NCBI RefSeq assembly: GCF_031127815.1
Contig: NZ_JARXHY010000011.1
Coordinates: forward strand, 124,001-188,000
DNA from: Pelagicoccus sp. SDUM812003
Lineage (GTDB): Bacteria > Verrucomicrobiota > Verrucomicrobiia > Opitutales > Opitutaceae
Length of the DNA: 64,000 bases
Direction of reading: 5' to 3'
Below are positions 1 through 8,460 of this stretch, in pieces. The notes beneath the pieces are model-generated. The model was not told the origin of the DNA. It searched no databases and saw nothing but the letters and a program-made list of their open reading frames with translations. Within the stretch, counting starts at the first letter, position 1; each line of letters starts with the position of its first letter. Position numbers and translations under genes: made by a program.

Positions 1-746
1 TTCAAAATGGCGATAGCCTCTGGGGCATTTCCAAGCGTTTCAGCGTGACGGTCCCTGAGATCACGGCGGCCAATCCGGGCATCAAGGCCAACGCGATCCG
101 CGTCGGACAGACCATCCAGATCCCGCGGACTAGCTCCAGCTCTTCGTTCGCTTCCACTCCGTCCAGCCCATCGCCGACGCCCTCCAAGCCGGTATCGGGA
201 CAGGTCTATACCGTGAAGAGTGGCGACGTCCTGTCGCGAATCGCCTCGCGACAGGGAGTGACCGTTTCCGAGCTCAAGGCGGCCAACGGCTTGTCGAGCG
301 ATATGATTCGAGTCGGACAGGAACTGATCATCCCTACGCGCCGCGACAGCAGCAAACTCGTTTCGCAGCAGCATCGAGGACCAAAGGTCACGGTCGAAGC
401 CGGTGATACGCTGGATAAGATCGCCGCGGTGCATGGCGTTTCGGTCACGGAACTGATGAAGCTCAACGATATCGAGAATCCGAGACTGATCCGCATCGGC
501 CAGGTTATCCTCATCCCTGAAAGCAGCGGAGCAGCCGCCCCGGCCCCGCGTCGTCAAACCGTGAATACGCCGCCGCAGCGCCAGCCAGCCCAGCAGACGC
601 CTCCCCAGCGGCAGCCGACGCGCAGCCTCGATAGTCTGGAAGTCGAGGAGCCAGCGGGGCAGGATCTGCCGAGTCTGGACTCGTTTGGCGATAGTTTCTC
701 GGAAGAAGATTTGGAAGAGCAACCTCTCATCCCCATTCAGGAATAA
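1..746 (+). CDS. LysM-repeat cell-wall-binding protein (5' end outside window)
   Basis: The reading frame is already open at the window edge, and the in-frame GTG at 45 falls inside a LysM domain, so the gene starts upstream. Three LysM modules are visible: the first is cut by the edge (GDSLWGISKRF), the second covers roughly nt 205-345 (YTVKSGDVLSRIA) and the third nt 385-525 (VTVEAGDTLDKIA). Each ends in the typical IGQ/VGQ...IIP strand. A Pro/Gln/Arg-rich low-complexity tail and an acidic C-terminus follow. LysM modules bind N-acetylglucosamine-containing glycans such as peptidoglycan. The position directly before ftsW in a division cluster fits a wall-binding or division-associated role. 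No catalytic domain is visible in the part present; one could lie upstream. Confidence 0.85.
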   Translation, partial: QNGDSLWGISKRFSVTVPEITAANPGIKANAIRVGQTIQIPRTSSSSSFASTPSSPSPTPSKPVSGQVYTVKSGDVLSRIASRQGVTVSELKAANGLSSDMIRVGQELIIPTRRDSSKLVSQQHRGPKVTVEAGDTLDKIAAVHGVSVTELMKLNDIENPRLIRIGQVILIPESSGAAAPAPRRQTVNTPPQRQPAQQTPPQRQPTRSLDSLEVEEPAGQDLPSLDSFGDSFSEEDLEEQPLIPIQE

Positions 747-785
747 GCGCCTGGCAACCTCCTCAGTTTCCCTCAATCCCGCTAA

Positions 786-1943
786 ATGCCAAAATCGAGC
801 AAAGGACATGTAGGCTATTCTGGTGTACTCAATCCCGCGACTGTCGTCTTCATCTGCGCCGTCGCGCTTTCGATTCTGGGGATCACGGTGCTCTTCAGCG
901 CCAGCCTTCCCTTGGACAAGAGCCAGCCCTACCGTTTCATCGAAAAGCAGGCCCTGTGGATGGGGCTCACATCCATCGTGGGGCTATGCCTGCTGAAGCT
1001 GAACCTGGAGTGGATGCGTCGCTTCATCTGGGTCGGCTACGTCCTTCTCGCGTTCGGCCTGGTGGCGGTGCTCGTCCCGGGCGTCGGTCATTGGGTGAAT
1101 GGCAGTAGAAGCTGGATACGCTTCGGCCCCTTCGGCATTCAGGTCGCGGAGTTCGCCAAGATCGGTCTGATCTTCTTCGTAGCCCATTATTTCAGCTGCA
1201 TCCGAAAGGAGAACGGGACCTTTCTGCGCGGCTTCATCTATCCGTGCTTGGGTATCGGGCTCTACGTGGGCTTGGTCATCCTGCAACCTGATTTGGGCAC
1301 CGCTCTGGTCATGTCGATGGTGGCGATCTGCCTGCTCTATTTAGCCGGAGTGAAGCTCTATTATTTGATTCCATCGGTGACCGCTGGCTTCGCAGGCGTG
1401 GTGGCGCTCATCTACAACGATGCCGAGCGTTGGAGCCGCCTGACCGCATTCTGGAATATGGAAGCGGAAAAGGCGGGCGACGCCTATCAAGGGTGGCAGG
1501 CCCTGCTAGCCTTTGGGGCAGGGGGCATCGATGGGGTGGGCCTAGGAAATGGGCGCCAACAGCTGAGCTTTCTGCCGGAGGCCCACAACGACTTCATTTT
1601 CGCTATCGTGGGCGAGGAGCTGGGCTTGATCGCCACTTTGGCGGTCGTCACCATCTACGCGGTCATGTTCTTCGCTGGAGTGCTGCACATCCGGCGGGCG
1701 CCGAATACCTACCACTTTCTCCTCTCCTCTGGTTGCGTATTGGTTATTTCGGTACAGGCCTTGCTGAACCTAGGCGTGGTGACGGGAGTGCTGCCCACTA
1801 CCGGACTGCCGCTGCCCTTCATCAGCTATGGAGGATCGAACTTTTTGACGATGGGCATCTGCGTGGCGATCCTGCTCAATACAAGCATCGCCTGGCGAAA
1901 CCCGGCTTTGGAGGATTCGAAGCGTAAGCTAAAGGATATCTAG
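786..1943 (+). CDS. ftsW: SEDS-family peptidoglycan glycosyltransferase FtsW
   Basis: A 385-residue polytopic membrane protein of the FtsW/RodA/SpoVE (SEDS) family, which polymerises lipid II into septal glycan strands with a partner class B PBP. Many hydrophobic segments run through the protein. Family signatures include FGPFGIQVAEFAKIGLI, the LQPDLGTALVM stretch, the PEAHNDFIFAIVGEELG segment and the C-terminal PFISYGGSNFL. Length is normal for the family. It is called FtsW rather than RodA because it is followed two bases later by murG and then by ddl, ftsQ, ftsA and ftsZ. It begins 40 nt after the LysM gene and is probably co-transcribed with it. Confidence 0.95.
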   Translation: MPKSSKGHVGYSGVLNPATVVFICAVALSILGITVLFSASLPLDKSQPYRFIEKQALWMGLTSIVGLCLLKLNLEWMRRFIWVGYVLLAFGLVAVLVPGVGHWVNGSRSWIRFGPFGIQVAEFAKIGLIFFVAHYFSCIRKENGTFLRGFIYPCLGIGLYVGLVILQPDLGTALVMSMVAICLLYLAGVKLYYLIPSVTAGFAGVVALIYNDAERWSRLTAFWNMEAEKAGDAYQGWQALLAFGAGGIDGVGLGNGRQQLSFLPEAHNDFIFAIVGEELGLIATLAVVTIYAVMFFAGVLHIRRAPNTYHFLLSSGCVLVISVQALLNLGVVTGVLPTTGLPLPFISYGGSNFLTMGICVAILLNTSIAWRNPALEDSKRKLKDI

Positions 1944-1945
1944 AG

Positions 1946-3076
1946 ATGAAGAAGGTGTTCATCGCATGCGGAGGCACCGGCGGCCATCTTTCTCCTGGGA
2001 TCGCGTTGGCGGAGGAGCTCGTCTCTCGGAACTGGAAATGCACGTTGCTGATCAGCAACAAGCAGGTGGATTCCCGTTTGGTGAGCAAGTATTCGCAATT
2101 TTCCTACGAGACGCTGTCCGGCAGCACCTTCAGCCTTGGGCCCGCTGGCTTTGCCCGCTTCGCGGTGAACCTGCTGAAGGGGACCCTGAGCTGCTACCGG
2201 CGGCTGGAGAAGGAGCGCCCAGATATCGTGATCGGATTTGGCGGATTTCTCACCATGCCCGCGATGCTGGCGGCGTTGTTGCGAGGGATCCCGACCGCGG
2301 TTCATGAAGCCAATCGCGTTCCCGGCAGAGTGACGCGCATCGTGAGTCTCTTCGCCCGGCGCATCTACTTGCCGAAGGGGGTGGGAATCAGGACCAAGCG
2401 GGCCAGCCGTATCCGTCATCTGGGCATGCCGGTTCGGCGTGAGATCCATCAGATCACCAAACTGCACGCCAAGCGGACTCTCGGCTTCGATCCTCAGCAG
2501 AAAACGCTTCTGGTTATGGGCGGCAGTCAAGGGGCGGAATCGCTCAACAATTGGGTGAAGAAAAGCCTCAACTCGTTGGCCGACCGCGAGATTCAGGTGC
2601 TCTGCCTGACTGGGGGCGCTGGCGCCAACAGCTCGCTCACGCTCAAGTCGCCCAAAGGCGCTGCAGTGAAGTTCATATTCCGTCGCTTTTGCGACGACAT
2701 GGCGACTGCGTTGTCAGCTGCCGATCTGGTGGTGTCACGGTCGGGAGCGGGCAGCATTGCGGAAATGGTACGATGCCGAGCGCCGGGGATTCTCATCCCG
2801 TATCCGTTTTCTGCGGACGATCACCAGATCGCGAACGCCAAGAATTTCGAGATGCTTGGCTGTGGACTCTATATGATGCAGGATTACTTGTCCGACTTGC
2901 TCGATGAAGTGAAGGACGTGATGTATAACGATTGGCTGCTCCAGAAGTTTCGCAAGAACCTGGAGCTGGCGGATCGATCGGACGTATTGGCTTTTATGGC
3001 TCGAGATATCGAAGGGATCGTATCTGAAAATCGCACCAGTTTTCTTGGTAGCGCCAAGCCGGAGATGAGCTCATGA
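1946..3076 (+). CDS. murG: UDP-GlcNAc:lipid I N-acetylglucosaminyltransferase MurG
   Basis: A 376-residue GT28 transferase that adds GlcNAc to lipid I to make lipid II at the inner face of the inner membrane. The N-terminal GGTGGHLSPG loop, the HEANRVPG segment, the MGGSQGAESLN motif opening the C-terminal domain and the SRSGAGSIAEM nucleotide-binding motif all match MurG. The start lies 2 nt after the ftsW stop, with AAAGGA about 10 nt upstream. The 3' end overlaps murC-murB by four bases (ATGA), which indicates translational coupling. Confidence 0.95.
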   Translation: MKKVFIACGGTGGHLSPGIALAEELVSRNWKCTLLISNKQVDSRLVSKYSQFSYETLSGSTFSLGPAGFARFAVNLLKGTLSCYRRLEKERPDIVIGFGGFLTMPAMLAALLRGIPTAVHEANRVPGRVTRIVSLFARRIYLPKGVGIRTKRASRIRHLGMPVRREIHQITKLHAKRTLGFDPQQKTLLVMGGSQGAESLNNWVKKSLNSLADREIQVLCLTGGAGANSSLTLKSPKGAAVKFIFRRFCDDMATALSAADLVVSRSGAGSIAEMVRCRAPGILIPYPFSADDHQIANAKNFEMLGCGLYMMQDYLSDLLDEVKDVMYNDWLLQKFRKNLELADRSDVLAFMARDIEGIVSENRTSFLGSAKPEMSS

Positions 3077-5358
3077 TCGAGTCCCTGCCACAGCGTATTC
3101 ATTGTTTGGGCGCGGGCGGAGCGGGCATGCTTCCGCTAGCCCTTTTTCTGGCCGAAGCCGGACACGAGCTGTCGGCCGAAGACGACGCGTTTTCCGATGC
3201 GGCCAAGGCCTTGCTGAGCAAACGAGGCGTTCGGCTGGCCCCGTTCGTGGAGGACGAGACGATGGGGCTCGTTTATTCCTCAGCGATTTCCGCTAACCAC
3301 CCCGCTCGGGTGTTCGCTCGCAGAAAGGGGAGCATCGCATTGCGCCGAGGCGAGTGTCTCGCAGTGATCGCTCGAGAGAAAAGGCTCATCGCCGTCGCCG
3401 GCTCGCACGGAAAGACGACGACCTGCGGCATGTTGATCGATATTTTGGATACCTGCGGATTCGAGTGCGATTTCCTGCTTGGCGCTCAATTCGAGGACGG
3501 CTTGCCGTACCGTTTCGCTGGCAACGATTGGCTGGTGGCGGAAATCGACGAGAGCGATGGCACCATCGACCTGTTTTCGCCGGAAATCTCCGTTATCGTG
3601 AATGTGGACCATGACCACCACGCCCGTTACGAAACGGAGGCTGACTACTTCGCTGCCTTCGAGCGCTTGATCCAGCGGACCAGACGTTCGGTGGTGTTGG
3701 ACGCATCGGTGCGCAAGCGCTTCGAGAAGGTTGTTGCGTTGAGCTCTGCCAGTCTGGTGACTTTCGGGGCGGATGGCGATTACCAGCTGGCCGGTCGTGG
3801 GGCGGGCCCTGGATGGAGTTCGATCGATTTGAAAGGCGACGACGAGCTCTTGAACATGACGATCGATCGACTCGGTGAAATGAACCAGGTCGACGCTGGC
3901 TTCGCTCTGCTGGCGTCGCGGGCCGCAGGAGCCAAGGTGGCGAGCGGCCAGGTGTTCGAGTTTCGTCCCATCAAGCGCCGGCAGCGGTGCCGCTACAACA
4001 GCCCGAGGTCTCAGGTCTTCGAAGACTATGCCCATCATCCGCGCGAGCTCGAAGCGGTGCTGGAGCAGTTTGGAAAGAAGGAAGGCTGGCGAAACGTGGT
4101 GGTTTTTCAGCCGCATCGCTATTCGCGAACTCGGATACTCAAGGAGGCATTCGCTCGCAGTCTAGCGGAATGCGAACGACTTATTCTACTGGACGTTTAT
4201 GCTGCCAGCGAGGAACCGGTAGATGGGGGCAGGGCGGAAGACTTGCTAGCCTGTTGTCGGACCAGACGATCGGAAGTCGTTCTAGCGAAGTCGCCAGAGG
4301 AGCTCTGGACGCTGCTCGATAGCCAGAGCGATGATACTCCGTCGCGTATCATCTTTTTGGGCGCGGGCGCGGGCGATCGGTTGGCTGGGGCGTACGCGTC
4401 GAAGCTGAAGGCCAAGGATGGCGAGTGGGGAGAGGTTTTTGCCGCGTTGGCTGCGCGTTCCAACTTCAGCTCCGAGATCCGGAGTCAGGAGCCATTGGCG
4501 AATAAGACCACCATGCGGGTCGGGGGAGCGGCGGAGCTTTATTTCGAACCGGAAACGCTGAGCCAGCTGCGGGCGGTATTGTCGGCCGCTCACGCTTCTG
4601 GGAAGCAGGTCCGCATGCTTGGTCGCGGATCCAATCTGGTGGTTCCTGACGAAGGTGTCTCCGGTCTGGTGATACGTTTGAGCCATCCCGTTTGGAGTCG
4701 ATTCGAGCCCCTAGGCGATGGGCGAGTACGCGTCGGGGCCGGACTGAGGATCAAGGTGCTCTGCGGGCAAGCGGCGCGTATCGGCTTGCAAGGGTTCGAG
4801 TTTTTGGAAGGCATCCCCGGTTGCGTGGGCGGGGTTTTGCGCATGAACGCTGGAGCCATGGGAGGCTGGGTGTTCGACGTGGTGAGATCGATCCGTTATC
4901 TGACCATGGATGGCGAGGTGGTGGAAGCCACGCGTGAGGAGTTGGAATTTGGATACCGCTACTGTCGAGAGCTGATCGACGCGGTCGCTATCGAAGCGGT
5001 CTTCGAGGCCAAACCGGAAAAGGTCGAACAGGAGAGCATTCGACGGACGATAGACACCTATCAGAGCAAGCGAAAGGAATCCCAGCCGCGCGAGCCGAGC
5101 GCCGGATGCATATTCAAAAATCCGGATGGCGATTCCGCGGGACGCTTGATCGATGAACTCGGTCTAAAGGGAGCTATGGTCGGAGGGGCCGAGGTCAGCG
5201 GCGTGCATGGAAATTTCATTGTCAACCGTGGTGGAGCCACCAGCGCGGATGTTATCGAATTGGTAAAAATGATCCGCAAGGTCGCGAAGGAGCGAAAGGG
5301 CGTTGACCTGCATCCCGAAGCGCAGTTGTTCGGTCGGTCATGGGAGGAGGTCTTGTAA
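3073..5358 (+). CDS. murC-murB: Fused UDP-MurNAc:L-Ala ligase (MurC) and UDP-GlcNAc-enolpyruvate reductase (MurB)
   Basis: A 761-residue two-enzyme fusion. Residues about 1-450 are MurC: Rossmann start HCLGAGGAGM, the ATP-binding GSHGKTTT with Lys114, the EIDESDGTI segment and the PHRYSRT region. Residues about 460-761 are MurB: TTMRVGGAAEL, the FAD-binding GRGSNLVV at about 517, EGIPGCVGG, the GCIFKNP segment and a C-terminal HPEAQLFG. MurB makes UDP-MurNAc and MurC then adds L-alanine, so consecutive cytoplasmic steps are joined on one chain, although in reversed order. The frame is continuous with no sign of sequencing error at the junction. It overlaps murG by 4 nt, and its stop overlaps the ddl start (TAATG). 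Confidence 0.95.
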   Translation: MIESLPQRIHCLGAGGAGMLPLALFLAEAGHELSAEDDAFSDAAKALLSKRGVRLAPFVEDETMGLVYSSAISANHPARVFARRKGSIALRRGECLAVIAREKRLIAVAGSHGKTTTCGMLIDILDTCGFECDFLLGAQFEDGLPYRFAGNDWLVAEIDESDGTIDLFSPEISVIVNVDHDHHARYETEADYFAAFERLIQRTRRSVVLDASVRKRFEKVVALSSASLVTFGADGDYQLAGRGAGPGWSSIDLKGDDELLNMTIDRLGEMNQVDAGFALLASRAAGAKVASGQVFEFRPIKRRQRCRYNSPRSQVFEDYAHHPRELEAVLEQFGKKEGWRNVVVFQPHRYSRTRILKEAFARSLAECERLILLDVYAASEEPVDGGRAEDLLACCRTRRSEVVLAKSPEELWTLLDSQSDDTPSRIIFLGAGAGDRLAGAYASKLKAKDGEWGEVFAALAARSNFSSEIRSQEPLANKTTMRVGGAAELYFEPETLSQLRAVLSAAHASGKQVRMLGRGSNLVVPDEGVSGLVIRLSHPVWSRFEPLGDGRVRVGAGLRIKVLCGQAARIGLQGFEFLEGIPGCVGGVLRMNAGAMGGWVFDVVRSIRYLTMDGEVVEATREELEFGYRYCRELIDAVAIEAVFEAKPEKVEQESIRRTIDTYQSKRKESQPREPSAGCIFKNPDGDSAGRLIDELGLKGAMVGGAEVSGVHGNFIVNRGGATSADVIELVKMIRKVAKERKGVDLHPEAQLFGRSWEEVL

Positions 5359-6293
5359 TGATGGATACGCCACGCATCGCCGTTTTGTACGGCGGCATTT
5401 CGAAGGAACGTGACGTTTCGCTGGGGTCGGGGCTGGCCGCAGCCGCCGCATTGGAGGCGAATTTCGAGGTCGATCGGTTCGACGTCAAGGATCGCGAATC
5501 CCTGCCCGAAGGGCTCGACCCTAAGCGGCATGTGGTCTTCTCCACCTTGCATGGATCCTTCGGCGAAGATGGAAGCATGCAGCAGCTGCTCGAAGATGCC
5601 GGAGTGGTGTATGCCGGCTGCGATGTCGCCTCCAGCGCATTGACCTTCGACAAGGCCGAAACCAAGCGCGTGATGAAGGAAGCGGGAGTGCCGGTTGCGG
5701 ATGAAATCGTTTTCGAGCTGCCGCAGAAACCAACGGTCGAGAGGGTGCTCGGCGAGCTTGGCCCATCCATCGTGCTAAAGCCGGTGGCCCAAGGCAGCAG
5801 CGTGGGATTGGTCTTCGCTCAGGGCGAAACGGAAATCGCGGCCGCTCTGGAAAGTGTGGAGGAAGGCAAATGGCTCATCGAGCCGCGTATTCAAGGACGT
5901 GAGACCACGATCGGCATTTTACACGGAAAGCCCCTGGATATCGTGGAGATCCGTCCCCGCACTGGGCGTTTCGACTACGAGAGTAAGTACACCAAGGGGT
6001 TGACCGAATACATCGCCCCGGCTCCGTTGAACGAGAAGCTCGCCGAGCGCATCCGGAATTTGGCTACAATTGCTTTCGAAGCGTGTGGCTGTCGCGACTA
6101 CGCTCGTATCGACATTATGATCGACGAGCATGAAAACCTCTATTTTCTGGAGATAAATACCCTGCCGGGCTTGAAGGAAACGAGCCTCCTACCGATGTCG
6201 GCAGCAGGATGTGGATACAATTTCGAAGAACTGCTTCAAAAGCTTGTCGAACCGGCAATCTTAAGGTATAAGCTGAAGTATTCAATTTGCTAA
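5358..6293 (+). CDS. ddl: D-alanine--D-alanine ligase
   Basis: A 311-residue ATP-grasp ligase that forms the D-Ala-D-Ala dipeptide for the peptidoglycan stem. Visible signatures are VLYGGISKERDVSL at the N-terminus, STLHGSFGEDG, the KPVAQGSSVG ATP-binding loop and the C-terminal FLEINTLPG metal/substrate motif. The ATG at 5358, overlapping the murC-murB stop, is chosen because AGGAGG at 5345-5350 lies seven bases upstream. An in-frame ATG at 5340 would sit upstream of that ribosome binding site. It is followed one base later by ftsQ. Confidence 0.95.
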   Translation: MMDTPRIAVLYGGISKERDVSLGSGLAAAAALEANFEVDRFDVKDRESLPEGLDPKRHVVFSTLHGSFGEDGSMQQLLEDAGVVYAGCDVASSALTFDKAETKRVMKEAGVPVADEIVFELPQKPTVERVLGELGPSIVLKPVAQGSSVGLVFAQGETEIAAALESVEEGKWLIEPRIQGRETTIGILHGKPLDIVEIRPRTGRFDYESKYTKGLTEYIAPAPLNEKLAERIRNLATIAFEACGCRDYARIDIMIDEHENLYFLEINTLPGLKETSLLPMSAAGCGYNFEELLQKLVEPAILRYKLKYSIC

Positions 6294-6294
6294 T

Positions 6295-7194
6295 ATGGCC
6301 GCCCGCAATCCCACAGCCTCGAGCCGCCGCCAAAAGGGTCACGCTCATTCATGGAAGGACATCAACCAAAGCGTAAAGCCGAAGGCGATGAGTTCCGCGT
6401 CGGAGCGGCGCATTTGGATCGGGCGTCTGAAGACCTTCGGCCTGCTGGTCTCCATCGTAGGCGTAGTGGTAGCGGCGCTACAGCTGGCCTCCTTCGTGGA
6501 AGCCGGTCCGGAATTGCTGACCAAGGCGGGTGAGTCCTTGCCCATCCGTTCCATCGCCATCGAAACCGACGGTTCGCTCGAGCGCGATTGGCTGACCGAA
6601 CGCTTGGAGATTCCGGAAAACGAGAATCTGCTCAGCGTCGATCTGTCGGCTTTGAAGGCGAAGCTGGAGTCGGTCGGTCAGATCGAGAACGCGGAAGTGG
6701 AGCGCTTGTTTCCCGACACCTTGATCGTGACCGTAAAGGAGCGCCAGCCCATCGCCCGGCTGCTGGCCCAGCGGGCGAACGGCGAGCGCATGCTGCTGTT
6801 TGTGGACGAGTCCGGCCATGTTTTCGAAGCCGAGCGCATGGACAAGTCGCTTGTTAACTCGCTGCCGTTTCTGGATGGGGTGGCCTTGCGTCGAGAGGGC
6901 TCGGCCTTTTCGCGCATCGAGAACATCGCTCCGCTGGCGAGCTTGCTGCAGGAGGCCCGGGCCATCGCGCCGCACATCTACAAGCGCTGGCGCATCGTGT
7001 CCTTGGAGAAGCAGGACCGATTGATCGCTCGCGGCAAAGCGGCCAAGGAGGTCGTTTTCGACACGCGGCAGGACTTTCGCGATCAGCTTGGAAAGCTGGA
7101 CTACATTTTGGATCACTATCGAAGCGCTCGGACGGGAATCATCGATCATGTCGATTTGACATTGGGCGACCAAGTCCCAGTTAGATCGTTGTAG
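6295..7194 (+). CDS. ftsQ: Divisome protein FtsQ (POTRA domain)
   Basis: A 299-residue bitopic membrane protein: a basic cytoplasmic head, one transmembrane segment at about residues 38-62, then a periplasmic POTRA domain (IRSIAIETDGSLERDWL through VKERQPIARL) and a beta domain. FtsQ links early and late divisome components and binds FtsB/FtsL. Sequence conservation in this family is low, so the call rests on topology, POTRA pattern and position between ddl and ftsA. No clear Shine-Dalgarno precedes the ATG. An in-frame ATG at 6388 would shorten the head but leave the membrane segment intact. Confidence 0.88.
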   Translation: MAARNPTASSRRQKGHAHSWKDINQSVKPKAMSSASERRIWIGRLKTFGLLVSIVGVVVAALQLASFVEAGPELLTKAGESLPIRSIAIETDGSLERDWLTERLEIPENENLLSVDLSALKAKLESVGQIENAEVERLFPDTLIVTVKERQPIARLLAQRANGERMLLFVDESGHVFEAERMDKSLVNSLPFLDGVALRREGSAFSRIENIAPLASLLQEARAIAPHIYKRWRIVSLEKQDRLIARGKAAKEVVFDTRQDFRDQLGKLDYILDHYRSARTGIIDHVDLTLGDQVPVRSL

Positions 7195-7239
7195 GATTAT
7201 TCCGTCCTGAGCGAACGAAGCGGTACGAGAGCGGGCCAC

Positions 7240-8451
7240 GTGTACAGAACCAAAGTAATTGCAGGCGTAGACATTGGAACGAGCAAGGTGACCGTGCTCC
7301 TGGGCGAGATCGTCGAGGGCAGCAAGCTCAACGTGATCGGTCTTGGACAGTCCTCCAGCAAGGGCTTGGTCAAAGGGGAGATCGTCGATTTCCATGAGGC
7401 GAGCGACTGCGTTCACGCGGCCATTCTCGCGGCCGAACAGCAAGCGGGCGTGCAGATAGACGGAGTCTATCTGGCTCAGACTGGAGGCCACATCGAAGGT
7501 TTTCCCAGCGAGGCCTCGGTCAACATCACCGCCGAGGACGGACGCGTGCGCTCCGAGGATATCGAACGGGCCTCCGCCCTCGCTCAAGGGCGCGAGCTGC
7601 CGGAAAACCGTACTGTGATCCATCATCTGCGCCGTCCGTACAAGCTGGACGGGCGGGCGGTAGCTTCGCCCATTGGCATGGAAGGCGAGCACTTGGAGGT
7701 CAGCTACTGGACCATCCACGGCGACTCGCGCAAGATCAGCGATTCCATCCATATCATCAACGGCTTCAATCTGCATGTGGACGACATCGTGCTTTCCGGG
7801 CTCGCCACCAGCGCCGCGGTGGCTACGGAAGAGCAGAAGAACAACGGGACCTTGATCATCGACATCGGCCGTGGCACCACCGACTACGCCTTGTTCTGGA
7901 ACGGTCGCTGCATGAAGGCGGGGTGTTTGCCGATCGGCGGCGACCACATCTCGAACGACTTGAGCATCGGGCTTCGCATGCGGCTGAAGCAGGCGGAAAG
8001 CCTCAAGCTGCGCTATGGGTCCGCGGTTTTGGAGCATCGCGACAAGAACGAGAAGGTGTGGCTGAACAACGACTTCGAGATTGGCGATCGTCCCATTCCG
8101 ATCTGGAGCATCGAGAAGATCATCGAGCTGCGCGTCACCGAACTCTTCGAGGTGGTTCGCAAGAAGCTGGGCGCTCATTTCGTTCCGGAAAAGCTTAGCG
8201 GCGGCGTCATTCTAGCGGGCGGCACCTCCAAGCTAGCGAAGATCGCGGCTTGCGCCGAAAACGTCTATGGCATCCCGGTCCATATCGGAGACAATGCGTC
8301 CATGGCATCGGGCGAGCTCAAGGAGTCTCAATACAGCACCGCTCTGGGCTTGCTGCGCTACGGATTGCAGTACCAGAGCGAAAAGTCCTACCAGACCCAT
8401 CGGCAGAGCGGAATCTTCAATCGGCTGAAGTCCTTGTTCCAAAAGGCCTAG
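7240..8451 (+). CDS. ftsA: Cell division protein FtsA
   Basis: A 403-residue actin-like ATPase that tethers FtsZ filaments to the membrane. It opens with the phosphate-1 loop AGVDIGTSKVTVLLGE, has GTLIIDIGRGTTDYALF as the phosphate-2 loop and GGVILAGGTSKL as the adenosine motif. The 1C subdomain lies between. The C-terminus (GIFNRLKSLFQKA) is a basic amphipathic helix typical of the FtsA membrane-targeting sequence. The start is GTG at 7240: the N-terminal IAGVDIG motif begins five residues later and no nearer ATG exists. It is followed after 9 nt by ftsZ. Confidence 0.95.
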   Translation: MYRTKVIAGVDIGTSKVTVLLGEIVEGSKLNVIGLGQSSSKGLVKGEIVDFHEASDCVHAAILAAEQQAGVQIDGVYLAQTGGHIEGFPSEASVNITAEDGRVRSEDIERASALAQGRELPENRTVIHHLRRPYKLDGRAVASPIGMEGEHLEVSYWTIHGDSRKISDSIHIINGFNLHVDDIVLSGLATSAAVATEEQKNNGTLIIDIGRGTTDYALFWNGRCMKAGCLPIGGDHISNDLSIGLRMRLKQAESLKLRYGSAVLEHRDKNEKVWLNNDFEIGDRPIPIWSIEKIIELRVTELFEVVRKKLGAHFVPEKLSGGVILAGGTSKLAKIAACAENVYGIPVHIGDNASMASGELKESQYSTALGLLRYGLQYQSEKSYQTHRQSGIFNRLKSLFQKA

Positions 8452-8460
8452 CATAGCATT

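Noticed and set aside
6478-8178. 566-residue minus-strand open frame antisense to ftsQ and ftsA
   Set aside because: Shadow of two conserved division genes; the long length follows from high G+C codon use.
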